Source: Bacteroidales bacterium (GTDB taxonomy: Bacteria; Bacteroidota; Bacteroidia; Bacteroidales; UBA932). Taken from it: a DNA stretch of 16,183 nt. The translations under genes were made by a program, and so were the position numbers. The notes under the pieces were generated by a model, which saw nothing but the letters and a program-made list of their open reading frames with translations, made no database searches and was not told the origin of the DNA. This document shows, one piece after another, positions 6,924 through 13,362 of the stretch; the first letter of the stretch is position 1; every line of letters starts with the position of its first letter. Where the stretch lies: NCBI GenBank assembly GCA_017461285.1, contig JAFTYS010000016.1, forward strand, positions 1 to 16,183. The letters are read 5' to 3'.

Positions 6924-6931
6924 GGTGCAAA
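6924..6931 (-). promoter_or_regulatory. -7 promoter box for rsmE
   Basis: The minus strand reads TAAGTTTG, a TAnnTTTG match 17 bases upstream of the MELFYS start codon. It supports the shorter start of rsmE. No TTG lies at 19 bases. Confidence 0.5.
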
Positions 6932-6941
6932 CTTACATAAA

Positions 6942-6970
6942 AGATTCTTCACTTCGTTCAGAATGACAGG
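6942..6970. repeat. Intergenic copy of the dispersed repeat
   Basis: The sequence begins AGATTCTTCACTTCGTTC and ends AGAATGACAGG; its complement reads like the widespread 'GTCATTCTGAACGAAG...AATCT' element. AGATTCTTC and GAATGA give partial dyad symmetry. Its right end merges into the 22-bp tandem repeat. Confidence 0.6.
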
Positions 6971-7024
6971 AAGAAATGTTCAGAATGACAGGAAGAAATG
7001 TTCGGAATGAGGAGAAGAAATGTT
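6959..7024. repeat. 22-bp tandem repeat, three copies
   Basis: Three head-to-tail 22-base units start at 6959, 6981 and 7003. The first two are identical (CAGAATGACAGG followed by AAGAAATGTT). The third is diverged at the front (CGGAATGAGGAG then AAGAAATGTT). The array ends in the first base of the TACTTTTG promoter box of the next gene, so copy number would alter what lies directly upstream of that promoter. Confidence 0.9.
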
Positions 7025-7031
7025 ACTTTTG
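7024..7031 (+). promoter_or_regulatory. -7 promoter box for the DUF5009-type gene
   Basis: TACTTTTG matches TAnnTTTG and lies 25 bases before the ATG at 7057. The -33 region falls inside the third 22-bp repeat (TTC at 7001-7003 rather than TTG). Confidence 0.5.
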
Positions 7032-7056
7032 TGGGATGAATTAAAACTGAAAAGCT

Positions 7057-8199
7057 ATGAAGAAACGTTTTCTGGCGCTGGATGTCCTGAGGGGACTGAC
7101 AGTCACCATGATGATAATAGTGAATAACCCCGGCTCATGGAGCCGTGCCTTTCCGCCCCTGCGCCATGCGGCGTGGGACGGATGCACCCCATGTGACCTT
7201 GTTTTCCCGTTCTTCCTTTTCTGTGTGGGAACTTCTATGGCGTTCTCACTGGCGCGTTATGCATCGCTCTCTTGGGATGCCCTCAAGAAGATACTGAAGA
7301 GGGGAGTGCTTCTTTATCTGACCGGACTTCTTCTGACTGCATTTCCGTTTTATCCTTCTGCTTCTGAAATGAACCCCGACCTCAGTTTCTGGCAGAACTG
7401 GCTGGCATGGGCCGGAGAACTCAGGCTTGTCGGAATCCTGGCCAGGATCGCCATGTGCTACGTCCTGGGGTCCGTTCTTGTGCTTTGGCTCCAGAGCAAT
7501 AAGAAGATCGGCATCGCCATGGGTTTGCTTTGTGCCCTCCATGTAGGTCTGCTGCTGATTTTTGCAGGTCCTGAAGGAGCGTTTACCCTCGAAGGAAATT
7601 TTGCGCGGAAGTTTGACGTCGCTCTTCTGGGAGAGAACCATGTCTATACCGGTTATGGAATCCCTTTCGATCCTGAAGGAATCTTCGGCGCGTTGACGGG
7701 CACATGCACCGTTCTTATAGGTTATCTGATCGGAAGGATGATCCGTCAATCGAACGCCCGTTTCGCAGAGGAAGGAAAGGTCGAGGATTCGCCGACCGGC
7801 ATTTCTGCGCGCATGTTCGCTATATCTGCGGCATCCCTTCTTCTGGGCCTTGCCCTCAGCATATGGATCCCGATAAACAAGCCGCTCTGGTCAGTTTCAT
7901 ATGTGTTCTATGCCGGAGGATGGGCGATCTTTGTCCTCGCCCTGATGACTTACCTCATCGATGCCAGAGGCTGGGAAAAGCCTTTCTTCCCGTTCAAGGC
8001 CATGGGTATGAACGCCCTTGCGATGTTTGTGCTTTCAGGACTGCTGATGAAGATAATATGGAGGTATACGTCATGGGACTATACCGCTGTCTTCGGCGTG
8101 AATGAGGTCATGTCCCTGATCTTTGCTCTGCTGTATATGTCTGTCCATCTGGTCATCGCAATCGTTCTTTATAAGAAGAATATCTTCATCAAGCTCTAG
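7057..8199 (+). CDS. DUF5009/HGSNAT-like membrane acyltransferase
   Basis: The 380-residue multi-pass protein starts MKKRFLALDVLRGLTVTMMI and continues with a long series of hydrophobic helices (about ten). The opening RFLALDVLRG and the segment CDLVFPFFLFCVGTSMAFSL (about 47-66) are hallmarks of the family related to heparan-alpha-glucosaminide N-acetyltransferase (COG4299, DUF5009). Family members are thought to move an acetyl group across the membrane onto amino sugars, and bacterial relatives sit in polysaccharide or N-acetylglucosamine use loci. No such neighbour is present here, so the acceptor is unknown. The phosphodiesterase gene follows after 3 bases and is probably co-transcribed. 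A tandem repeat and promoter box precede it. Confidence 0.88.
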   Translation: MKKRFLALDVLRGLTVTMMIIVNNPGSWSRAFPPLRHAAWDGCTPCDLVFPFFLFCVGTSMAFSLARYASLSWDALKKILKRGVLLYLTGLLLTAFPFYPSASEMNPDLSFWQNWLAWAGELRLVGILARIAMCYVLGSVLVLWLQSNKKIGIAMGLLCALHVGLLLIFAGPEGAFTLEGNFARKFDVALLGENHVYTGYGIPFDPEGIFGALTGTCTVLIGYLIGRMIRQSNARFAEEGKVEDSPTGISARMFAISAASLLLGLALSIWIPINKPLWSVSYVFYAGGWAIFVLALMTYLIDARGWEKPFFPFKAMGMNALAMFVLSGLLMKIIWRYTSWDYTAVFGVNEVMSLIFALLYMSVHLVIAIVLYKKNIFIKL

Positions 8200-8202
8200 C
8201 AT

Positions 8203-8697
8203 ATGTATATAGGACTCATATCTGATACCCACGGAGTTTTCGACGCCCGCATCAGGGAATTCCTGGAGCCGGTCGACCAGATATGGCATGCGGGGGATTT
8301 CGGCGGCGGCATGGAAATGGCCGCCGAGATAGCGCGGTTCAAACCGCTTCTGGGAGTCGCAGGAAACTGCGACAACCATGACCTGCGCTTCGAACATCCT
8401 CTCCACCGCTTCTTCGAATGTGAGGGCATGAAGGTCCTGATGACCCATGTCGGAGGATATCCCGGAAGGTATGACGTTCGTGCCAAAGTGCTGATAGACA
8501 AGTATAAGCCGGACATCTTCGTGTGCGGCCATTCCCATATTCTGAAAGTCGTGCGGGATCCCCGCCGCAATATGCTGGTGATCAATCCCGGAGCTGCGGG
8601 CATTCAGGGGTTCCATATCGTCCGTACGGCTCTTCGCTTCAAGATAGAGCAGGGAAACATCCATTCGATGGAAGTCTTCGAGCTGGAACGTGACTGA
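8203..8697 (+). CDS. YfcE/MJ0936-family metallophosphoesterase
   Basis: This 164-residue protein has the complete calcineurin-like metal-binding set: DTH (Asp8, His10), GD (Asp32), GNCD (54-57), TH (His82) and GHSH (109-112). The length and the ending with VINPGAAG are typical of small phosphodiesterases such as YfcE and MJ0936, which hydrolyse phosphodiester substrates in vitro with Mn or Ni. The physiological substrate is not known. It is cytoplasmic, with no signal or membrane helix. It starts 3 bases after the DUF5009-type gene, indicating a two-gene operon. Confidence 0.93.
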   Translation: MYIGLISDTHGVFDARIREFLEPVDQIWHAGDFGGGMEMAAEIARFKPLLGVAGNCDNHDLRFEHPLHRFFECEGMKVLMTHVGGYPGRYDVRAKVLIDKYKPDIFVCGHSHILKVVRDPRRNMLVINPGAAGIQGFHIVRTALRFKIEQGNIHSMEVFELERD

Positions 8698-8735
8698 CAC
8701 CGTCGGAGGACATCTCAAAAATGACGGTTCAGATA

Positions 8736-8766
8736 TTGCAATTAAAATTGGAAATATTTAAATTTG
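8736..8766 (+). promoter_or_regulatory. Promoter of the Cys-rich lipoprotein gene
   Basis: TTG (8736-8738), 20 bases, TAAATTTG (8759-8766) is one base off the TTG-N19-TAnnTTTG consensus. It predicts a 5' leader of roughly 25 bases before the ATG at 8799. Confidence 0.75.
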
Positions 8767-8798
8767 CCAATGAAGTACAATTGTAAAGTTTTTAGATT

Positions 8799-9068
8799 AT
8801 GAAGAAGATTTTGATTTCAATGGCAGTTGTTGCCGTTATGCTTGCAGCAGGTTCATGCTCATGTTCTAACAACAAGAAGGCTGAATGTACAGACTCATGC
8901 TGCGACAAGAAAAAGACTGAGTGCTGCGAAAAGGATACTAAGTGCGCTGAAAGCAAGTGCGCCGGATGTGACAAGGCTGACGAGTGCGGCGAGGCAGCAG
9001 TGCCATGCGATGCCGAAAAATGCGCGAACTGCGAGAAGGCTGAAGGCTGCGACAAGAAGGCTGAGTAA
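8799..9068 (+). CDS. Small cysteine-rich lipoprotein
   Basis: The 89-residue product starts with a lipoprotein signal peptide (MKKILISMAVVAVMLAAGSC, lipidation at Cys20). The mature part of about 70 residues is almost all Cys, Lys, Asp, Glu and Ala: 15 cysteines including the lipidated one, arranged as CxC, CC, CxxC and single Cys in loose repeats such as KAECTDSCCDKK, KTECCEKDTKC, KCAGCDKADEC, KCANCEKAEGC. There are no aromatics or hydrophobic core residues after the signal, so it should be held together by metal binding or disulphides, if folded at all. It resembles no enzyme I know; metallothionein-like metal sequestration at the envelope is an inference. It is monocistronic, with its own promoter and terminator, and could be strongly expressed. 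Confidence 0.88.
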   Translation: MKKILISMAVVAVMLAAGSCSCSNNKKAECTDSCCDKKKTECCEKDTKCAESKCAGCDKADECGEAAVPCDAEKCANCEKAEGCDKKAE

Positions 9069-9090
9069 TCATCCTGAAAGATCTCATATG

Positions 9091-9123
9091 GTCCCGGTTC
9101 CGTTGAGGATTCGGGACTTTTTT
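9091..9123 (+). terminator. Rho-independent terminator after the lipoprotein gene
   Basis: GTCCCG (9091-9096) pairs with CGGGAC (9112-9117) around a 15-base loop, followed directly by six T. It ends the lipoprotein transcript 23 bases after the stop. The loop contains the -33 element of the radA promoter. Confidence 0.85.
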
Positions 9124-9132
9124 ATATATTTG
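9103..9132 (+). promoter_or_regulatory. radA promoter nested in the upstream terminator
   Basis: TTG (9103-9105), exactly 19 bases, TATATTTG (9125-9132) is a consensus promoter. The -33 element sits in the terminator loop, and the spacer covers the hairpin's right arm and the T-tract. The -7 box ends only 8 bases before the radA ATG, so the leader would be a few bases at most. Confidence 0.8.
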
Positions 9133-9140
9133 CTGACATT

Positions 9141-10586
9141 ATGGCAACAGTGAAGACAAAGACGATATGGTTCTGCAAGTCATGCGGAAACGAGAGTCCG
9201 AAATGGATGGGCAGATGCCCTGCATGCGGGGAATGGAACACTATGGTGGAGGAGACCGTGGCGACCGGAAAGAAGGCCGGTCCGGCTGCGGCATCGGCTG
9301 TGCCCGGTTCGGGCCAGAAACCGATGCCCCTTTCCCATATAGACTCGTCGGTGGAGAGCCGCATTTCCCTTAACAACGGGGAAGTGGACCGTATCCTCGG
9401 AGGAGGTCTTGTCGAGGGGTCGCTTGTGCTGATCGGCGGTGAGCCGGGCATAGGCAAGTCGACCCTTTCGCTCCAGATTCCTCTTCATTGTCCTAATCTG
9501 AAGACCCTTTATGTGACAGGTGAGGAGAGCGCGAAACAGGTCAAGCTTCGTGCTGCCCGCATAGGCGGAGATGACTCCAACTGCTTCATCTACAGCGAGA
9601 CGCTGATGGAAAACATCATCGCTGAAGCCAGGGCCATGATGCCGGACCTGATGGTTGTGGATTCGGTCCAGACCATGTTCTCCCAGAATGTCGAGTCTTC
9701 TCCTGGCTCCGTGACACAGATCAAGGAGACTGCAGCCATGCTCCTGCGCTTCGCGAAGGAGACGGGCGTGCCGGTGATCCTCATCGGACACATCACAAAG
9801 GAGGGAAGCATAGCTGGACCTAAGATTCTGGAACATATCGTGGACGTCGTGCTTCAGTTTGAAGGAGACAACCGAGGCACATACAGGCTTCTGCGCAGCA
9901 TCAAGAACCGTTTCGGATCGACGTCCGAACTGGCTGTATTCGAGATGACGGGAAAAGGGCTCAGGGAAGTCAGCAATCCATCCGAAATGCTGATCCCGAT
10001 GCATGAGGAAGGCCTCAGCGGAGTCGCCGTCAGCGCCATGCTGGACGGCACCAGGCCTTTCCTTATCGAGGTCCAGGCCCTTGTCAGTTCGGCTGCATAC
10101 GGAACTCCTCAGCGCAGCGCGACAGGATTCGACGTCCGCCGTCTGAACATGCTTCTGGCGGTACTGGAGAAACGTGCCGGCTTCAAGCTAAGCGTAAAGG
10201 ATGTCTTCCTGAACATGGCCGGAGGTCTTAAGGTCAGCGATCCGGCTTGTGACCTGGCGGTCATCAGCGCCGTCCTCTCTTCAAACTTCGATTTTGCGAT
10301 TCCGTCAGACACCTGTTTCGCGGGCGAGATAGGCCTCAGCGGCGAGGTCCGTCCGGTTGCACAGACGGACCGCCGTATCATAGAGGCAGCCCGTCTGGGA
10401 TTCAAAAAGATATATGTCTCAAGCTTCAGCAGTCTGGAAGGCCTCGACAGCGAGCTCTCAAAGCTCCCTGGCCAGAAAACCGCAGGCAGCGACTCCTCAA
10501 AGTCCCCTTCCCAGAAAGGCCCCGGCATCCAGGTAATAAAAGTCGCCGACGTTCCCGCCCTCTGCCGCACCCTCTTCAAATCCTGA
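9141..10586 (+). CDS. radA: DNA repair protein RadA/Sms
   Basis: RadA is a hexameric DnaB/RecA-like ATPase that promotes branch migration and D-loop extension in recombination. The protein shows the C4 zinc finger (Cys12, Cys15, Cys26, Cys29), Walker A GEPGIGKST (100-108, Lys106), Walker B-like MVVDSVQ (171-177), the RadA-specific KNRFG (255-259) and a C-terminal Lon-protease-like domain (GLSGVAVSAMLDG onward, with AFETICFAGEIGLSGEVR-type sequence written here as CFAGEIGLSGEVR). Length 481 is slightly over the usual 450-460. The excess is a 13-codon tandem duplication at residues 438-463, just before the last strand QVIKVADV. The promoter is nested in the preceding terminator and the gene seems monocistronic. 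Confidence 0.96.
   Translation: MATVKTKTIWFCKSCGNESPKWMGRCPACGEWNTMVEETVATGKKAGPAAASAVPGSGQKPMPLSHIDSSVESRISLNNGEVDRILGGGLVEGSLVLIGGEPGIGKSTLSLQIPLHCPNLKTLYVTGEESAKQVKLRAARIGGDDSNCFIYSETLMENIIAEARAMMPDLMVVDSVQTMFSQNVESSPGSVTQIKETAAMLLRFAKETGVPVILIGHITKEGSIAGPKILEHIVDVVLQFEGDNRGTYRLLRSIKNRFGSTSELAVFEMTGKGLREVSNPSEMLIPMHEEGLSGVAVSAMLDGTRPFLIEVQALVSSAAYGTPQRSATGFDVRRLNMLLAVLEKRAGFKLSVKDVFLNMAGGLKVSDPACDLAVISAVLSSNFDFAIPSDTCFAGEIGLSGEVRPVAQTDRRIIEAARLGFKKIYVSSFSSLEGLDSELSKLPGQKTAGSDSSKSPSQKGPGIQVIKVADVPALCRTLFKS
10452..10529. repeat. 39-bp imperfect tandem duplication in radA
   Basis: Two adjacent 39-base copies (10452-10490 and 10491-10529) match at 27 of 39 positions and encode ELSKLPGQKTAGS and DSSKSPSQKGPGI. 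The best-conserved part is TCAAAG....CCCAGAAA. It extends a surface loop near the C-terminus of RadA and keeps frame. Confidence 0.7.
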
Positions 10587-10744
10587 AGGCGCATTCTGCC
10601 TCTCACACTGATGCATCTCCTTCCGTCAATTGAAGCCACTCTCTGCTAGTCAACTTTGCCGATTTAACTGATCTTGCAACCTTCATCTTGTCACGCTGAT
10701 GCCGCCTCCAGCCATTCTCGAATGCCAGCAGTTCCCTAACCATG

Positions 10745-10828
10745 TCTGAACTGCCGGGATGTTGAACGGGACATTTCCAGGTGTTCGATCTTCCGGAAAT
10801 TCTCTGAACTGCCGGGAGGTTGAGCGGG
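10745..10828 (+). repeat. Direct repeat TCTGAACTGCCGGGA plus REP 12-mer
   Basis: TCTGAACTGCCGGGA (10745-10759) is followed by a degenerate TGTTGAACGGG. The same 15-mer recurs at 10803-10817, followed by GGTTGAGCGGG, and runs into the left REP-like unit. The spacing between copies is 58 bases. The first copy looks like a decayed partial unit. The rest of 10587-10744 shows no gene or structure I can support. Confidence 0.75.
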
Positions 10829-10951
10829 GGAGTTGCGGTTGTGGTGGGCTGCGGGGCGGGTGCTGCCGCTCAACGGGATGAAAATCCCGAGGTTGAGCGG
10901 CCCGCCCCCTTCCAGACCCGTCTCCAGCGCCCTCCTCCCCGCTCAACCTCC
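10815..10951. repeat. Left REP-like (BIME-type) palindromic unit
   Basis: The outer inverted repeat is perfect over 15 bp: GGAGGTTGAGCGGGG (10815-10829) against CCCCGCTCAACCTCC (10937-10951). Between them is a strong hairpin: GCCGCTCAAC (10865-10874) with GTTGAGCGGC (10892-10901), GGGAT with ATCCC, a GAAA loop and a 3-base GAG bulge. GGGGCGG (10853-10859) can extend it by pairing with CCGCCCC (10902-10908). The 12-mer GAGGTTGAGCGG occurs at 10816 and 10889 on plus and as its complement at 10939. The right unit at 11978-12108 has the same layout, with the transposase gene between. Confidence 0.88.
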
Positions 10952-11077
10952 TGAGTCTTAAGAGAATATTTGGATTTCACATTTTGATTTGCAATCTTTG
11001 TGACGACTTCAGGGTCCGCATGAATGGTCTGAGCGGAAGTTGAGGGGAATTGAAGAATGTGACAGACCAACAGAACA

Positions 11078-11959
11078 ATGAGGAGTATGGAAGGTAGAGA
11101 GCGACAAGGATTCTATCATGTATGTACTGACGGCACAGTCTTGCCGTGGATGTTTCAGGATACAGATGATTTCATAGCCGGAATAAACCGGATCGGAATA
11201 TGCAAAGTCGTTTCCGGTATCTATGTCTGGACTTTTACTTTAATGGACAACCATGTCCATTTCCTGCTTTATGGCAGTAGAGCGTCATGCAAACTGTTCA
11301 TAGATAAATATAAGCTGCTGACCGGAAAGTGGATTTCCCATAAATATAATCTGTCAGGGCATCTCAGGGATTTGCCGGTATCTATAATTCCTTTGAAAAC
11401 TGAAGAGGATATCATGGAGACGATTGCATATATAGACAGGAATGCCATCGTGGCCGGTTTCAAGGGACTGCCTTCTGAATATCCATGGTCATCTTCAAAT
11501 ATTTTGTTCAAAGACCGGACGGGCGGAGATTGGAGACGTATTGGAGAGTTTTCTTCCAATCAGTTGAGGGGCCTGCTTAAGACCAGGATCACTATTCCTG
11601 AAGATTGGACTGTCAATGAGCAGGGAATGCTGAATCCGGAATGCTTCACAGAGTGCCGGAAAGTGGAATCTCTTTTCAAGAGTCCTGTGAGATACCTATA
11701 CTTCATTACCAAGAAGCTTGAGGGAAAGATAGATCTCGCTCTTGCCCAGGGACAGAAGGCTTTCATTCCGGATAAGGATCTCAGACCGATTGCAACAGAC
11801 CTGTGCATCAAGACTTTCCAGACAGATGAAATCAGGAAACTGGACATAAAGTCCCGTCTGGTTCTCGCCCGGATCCTGAGGCGGGATTATGCAGCGTCGC
11901 CTAAACAGATAGCCCGGATGCTTTACCTGAATGCAGACGTGCTCAAAGGTTTTGTCTAG
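11078..11959 (+). CDS. REP-associated tyrosine transposase (RAYT, HUH/Y1 family)
   Basis: RAYTs are IS200/IS605-like single-strand nucleases that act on palindromic REP DNA. The Y1 fold is indicated by GFYHVCTDG (11-19), the metal-binding HUH motif in MDNHVHFLLYG (56-66; His59 and His61), candidate nucleophile tyrosines Tyr78 or Tyr90 in the following helix, and YIDRNAIVAGF...YPWSSS, a signature of this family. The C-terminal part (about 260-293, LARILRRDYAASPKQIARMLYLNADV) looks like a helix-turn-helix DNA-binding extension. The 293 residues and both catalytic histidines are intact, with no frameshift. An alternative ATG lies at 11087. REP-like units lie 126 bases upstream and 18 bases downstream. 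Confidence 0.88.
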   Translation: MRSMEGRERQGFYHVCTDGTVLPWMFQDTDDFIAGINRIGICKVVSGIYVWTFTLMDNHVHFLLYGSRASCKLFIDKYKLLTGKWISHKYNLSGHLRDLPVSIIPLKTEEDIMETIAYIDRNAIVAGFKGLPSEYPWSSSNILFKDRTGGDWRRIGEFSSNQLRGLLKTRITIPEDWTVNEQGMLNPECFTECRKVESLFKSPVRYLYFITKKLEGKIDLALAQGQKAFIPDKDLRPIATDLCIKTFQTDEIRKLDIKSRLVLARILRRDYAASPKQIARMLYLNADVLKGFV

Positions 11960-11977
11960 ATCATTTCGAGACTAGGG

Positions 11978-12108
11978 CCAAGAGGTTGAGCGGAAAAATG
12001 GTGTTTGAAGGCATTTCGGTCGCTCAACGTCGGGTTTTTCTGCCCGTTGAGCGACCGAATCATCGTTTAAAGTGTCTCCAGAGCAGTCCAGTCCGCTCAA
12101 CCTCTTGG
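11978..12108. repeat. Right REP-like palindromic unit
   Basis: The outer inverted repeat is perfect over 17 bp: CCAAGAGGTTGAGCGGA (11978-11994) against TCCGCTCAACCTCTTGG (12092-12108). The inner hairpin pairs TTCGGTCGCTCAACG (12015-12029) with CGTTGAGCGACCGAA (12045-12059), 15 bp without mismatch, around a 15-base T-rich loop. It lies directly between the RAYT stop and the galE stop (the unit ends 2 bases before galE), so it may also act as a barrier between the convergent transcripts. Confidence 0.88.
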
Positions 12109-12110
12109 AT

Positions 12111-13136
12111 TTATTTTCCGGCGAGGGATTTTTCCCAGGCCCAGGCTGAGGCCAGGGTCTCTTCGATCGTGCGCTCAGCCTTCCAGCCGAGCTCCTCGTT
12201 TGCGAGGGTTGTGTCCGCCCAGATGGCGACTACGTCGCCTGGGCGGCGCGGAGCTATCTTGTAGTTGAGCTTCAGATCGTTGACTTTCTCGAATGCATCT
12301 ACAAGCTCCTGTACGGATACCGGACGTCCGGTTCCTACATTGAATATCTCGTAGCCTTCCTTCATCCTGCCGTCAAGCATTCTTGAAACCGCAGCCACAT
12401 GGGCCTTTGCGAGGTCTACGATGTCTATGTAGTCTCGGAGACATGTGCCGTCTTCGGTAGGGTAGTCGTTGCCGAAGATGCTGAGGCATTCACGCTTTCC
12501 GATTGCTGTCTGGGTGATGAAAGGAACGAGGTTGTTAGGAACGCCGCGCGGAAGTTCGCCGATGAGGGCTGACGGATGGGCTCCGATAGGGTTGAAGTAG
12601 CGCAGGGCGATGCCCTTGATGGACTCTGTAGCGCGGACGGTGTCGCGGAGGATGTCCTCGCACATGGTCTTGGTGTTTCCGTAAGGGGATGTTGCAGGGA
12701 GACGTGGAGTCTGCTCTGTTACAGGCAGGTTCTCGGCCTCGCCATATACTGTTGCGGAAGACGAGAAGAGCACGTTGCATCCGCCATGGTTCTTCGCAGC
12801 CTCGAGGATGTTGAGGAATGAGACGAGGTTGTTGCGGTAGTACATGAGCGGCTCTGCTACGGATTCTCCTACGGCCTTGAATGCCGCGAAGTGGATCACA
12901 GCATCTATCTTCTGCTCGTCGAAGAGCCTGTTCACAGCCGCATAGTCGCAGCAGTCGATCTCATAGAAAGGGATGTCATCCCTTCCTGTAATCTTCTTCA
13001 CTCCATTGAAGCAGGTCAGGTCGCAGTTCGACATGTTGTCAGCCACTACGACTTCATAGCCCGCCGCAAAAAGCTCTACAGTCACATGACTGCCGATATA
13101 GCCGGCTCCGCCGGAAACAAGTACTGTCTTTGCCAT
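12111..13136 (-). CDS. galE: UDP-glucose 4-epimerase
   Basis: GalE interconverts UDP-glucose and UDP-galactose, feeding galactose use and surface polysaccharide synthesis. It is a short-chain dehydrogenase fold with bound NAD: GGAGYIGSH near the N-terminus (9-17), the catalytic Ser/Thr strand FSSSATVYGE, and the YGNTK motif supplying the catalytic Tyr and Lys. Later GalE-type segments include ALRYFNPIGAHPSALIGE and DGTCLRDYIDIVDLAKAH. The 341 residues are full length. A TATCTTTG box (13160-13167) lies 24 bases upstream of the ATG. The gene stands alone, convergent with the RAYT gene across the right REP-like unit. Confidence 0.96.
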   Translation of the reverse strand: MAKTVLVSGGAGYIGSHVTVELFAAGYEVVVADNMSNCDLTCFNGVKKITGRDDIPFYEIDCCDYAAVNRLFDEQKIDAVIHFAAFKAVGESVAEPLMYYRNNLVSFLNILEAAKNHGGCNVLFSSSATVYGEAENLPVTEQTPRLPATSPYGNTKTMCEDILRDTVRATESIKGIALRYFNPIGAHPSALIGELPRGVPNNLVPFITQTAIGKRECLSIFGNDYPTEDGTCLRDYIDIVDLAKAHVAAVSRMLDGRMKEGYEIFNVGTGRPVSVQELVDAFEKVNDLKLNYKIAPRRPGDVVAIWADTTLANEELGWKAERTIEETLASAWAWEKSLAGK

Positions 13137-13159
13137 AATAGTCTTTGTAAGATGTTATG

Positions 13160-13167
13160 CAAAGATA
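13160..13167 (-). promoter_or_regulatory. -7 promoter box for galE
   Basis: The minus strand reads TATCTTTG, a TAnnTTTG match. No TTG lies at 19 bases; one occurs at 23 bases (13191-13193). Confidence 0.5.
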
Positions 13168-13241
13168 TGGATAATTCCTTAACCCTTTCTCAAAAATGAC
13201 TATTTTTGTAAACTCCTTGCCGAATGCAATGGCTCCATGGC

Positions 13242-13356
13242 TGACACCTGTGTCAAAAATTGCCCTAAAACTGTCACAGGTGTGCCGGGAATTGCCCTGA
13301 ATGCCCTGTTTGAGTGACAGCTGTGTCAAAATAAGACAAGAAACTGTCACAGGTGT
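13242..13356. repeat. Tandem 73-bp unit with palindromic TGACACCTGTGTCA cores
   Basis: Two units start at 13242 and 13315, 73 bases apart. Each begins with TGACAcCTGTGTCAAAA (C in the first, G in the second), a near-perfect palindrome, and 30 bases later has AAACTGTCACAGGTGT. In the first unit ACACCTGTG and CACAGGTGT can also pair as a 9-bp hairpin. The first 42 bases of the units align; the remainder diverges, and unit 2 runs into the 13363-13399 repeat. It occupies the spacer between galE and dacB, which transcribe apart. Confidence 0.8.
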
Positions 13357-13362
13357 CGGGAT

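Larger units (their letters stand above)
10815..12108 (+). mobile_element. REPtron-like element: RAYT gene with flanking REP-like units
   Basis: A RAYT-type HUH transposase gene (11078-11959) sits between two palindromic units that share the 12-mer GAGGTTGAGCGG and the same order of parts: plus-strand 12-mer, central hairpin with CGCTCAAC/GTTGAGCG, complementary 12-mer. Neither unit occurs elsewhere in the window outside this 1.3-kb block. This arrangement is the REPtron described for REP-associated tyrosine transposases, which are single-copy, vertically inherited genes that disperse short palindromes. I infer the element from structure; mobility is not shown. Confidence 0.8.

Noticed and set aside
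6908..6952. Upstream ATG adding 15 residues to RsmE
   Set aside because: The -7 box TAAGTTTG lies between the two starts and relatives begin at MELFYS-like sequence.
6959..7024. Possible CRISPR array
   Set aside because: The 22-base units are contiguous without spacers, only three in number and no cas genes are nearby.
9180..10004. Minus-strand open frame of 274 codons opposite radA
   Set aside because: It is antisense to the zinc finger and Walker motifs of RadA, with low-complexity His/Arg-rich product and no promoter or signature.
10683..10946. Minus-strand 87-codon open frame left of the RAYT gene
   Set aside because: It lies almost wholly in the repeat units, and its product is the Arg/Pro/Gly-rich translation of palindromes.
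12015..12059. 15-bp hairpin after the RAYT gene as a simple terminator
   Set aside because: No T-tract follows and the stem carries the REP core; it belongs to the right REP-like unit, though it may still hinder read-through.
13242..13356. Possible attachment site from the direct repeats
   Set aside because: There is no integrase or cargo between the copies; they are a tandem palindromic repeat.
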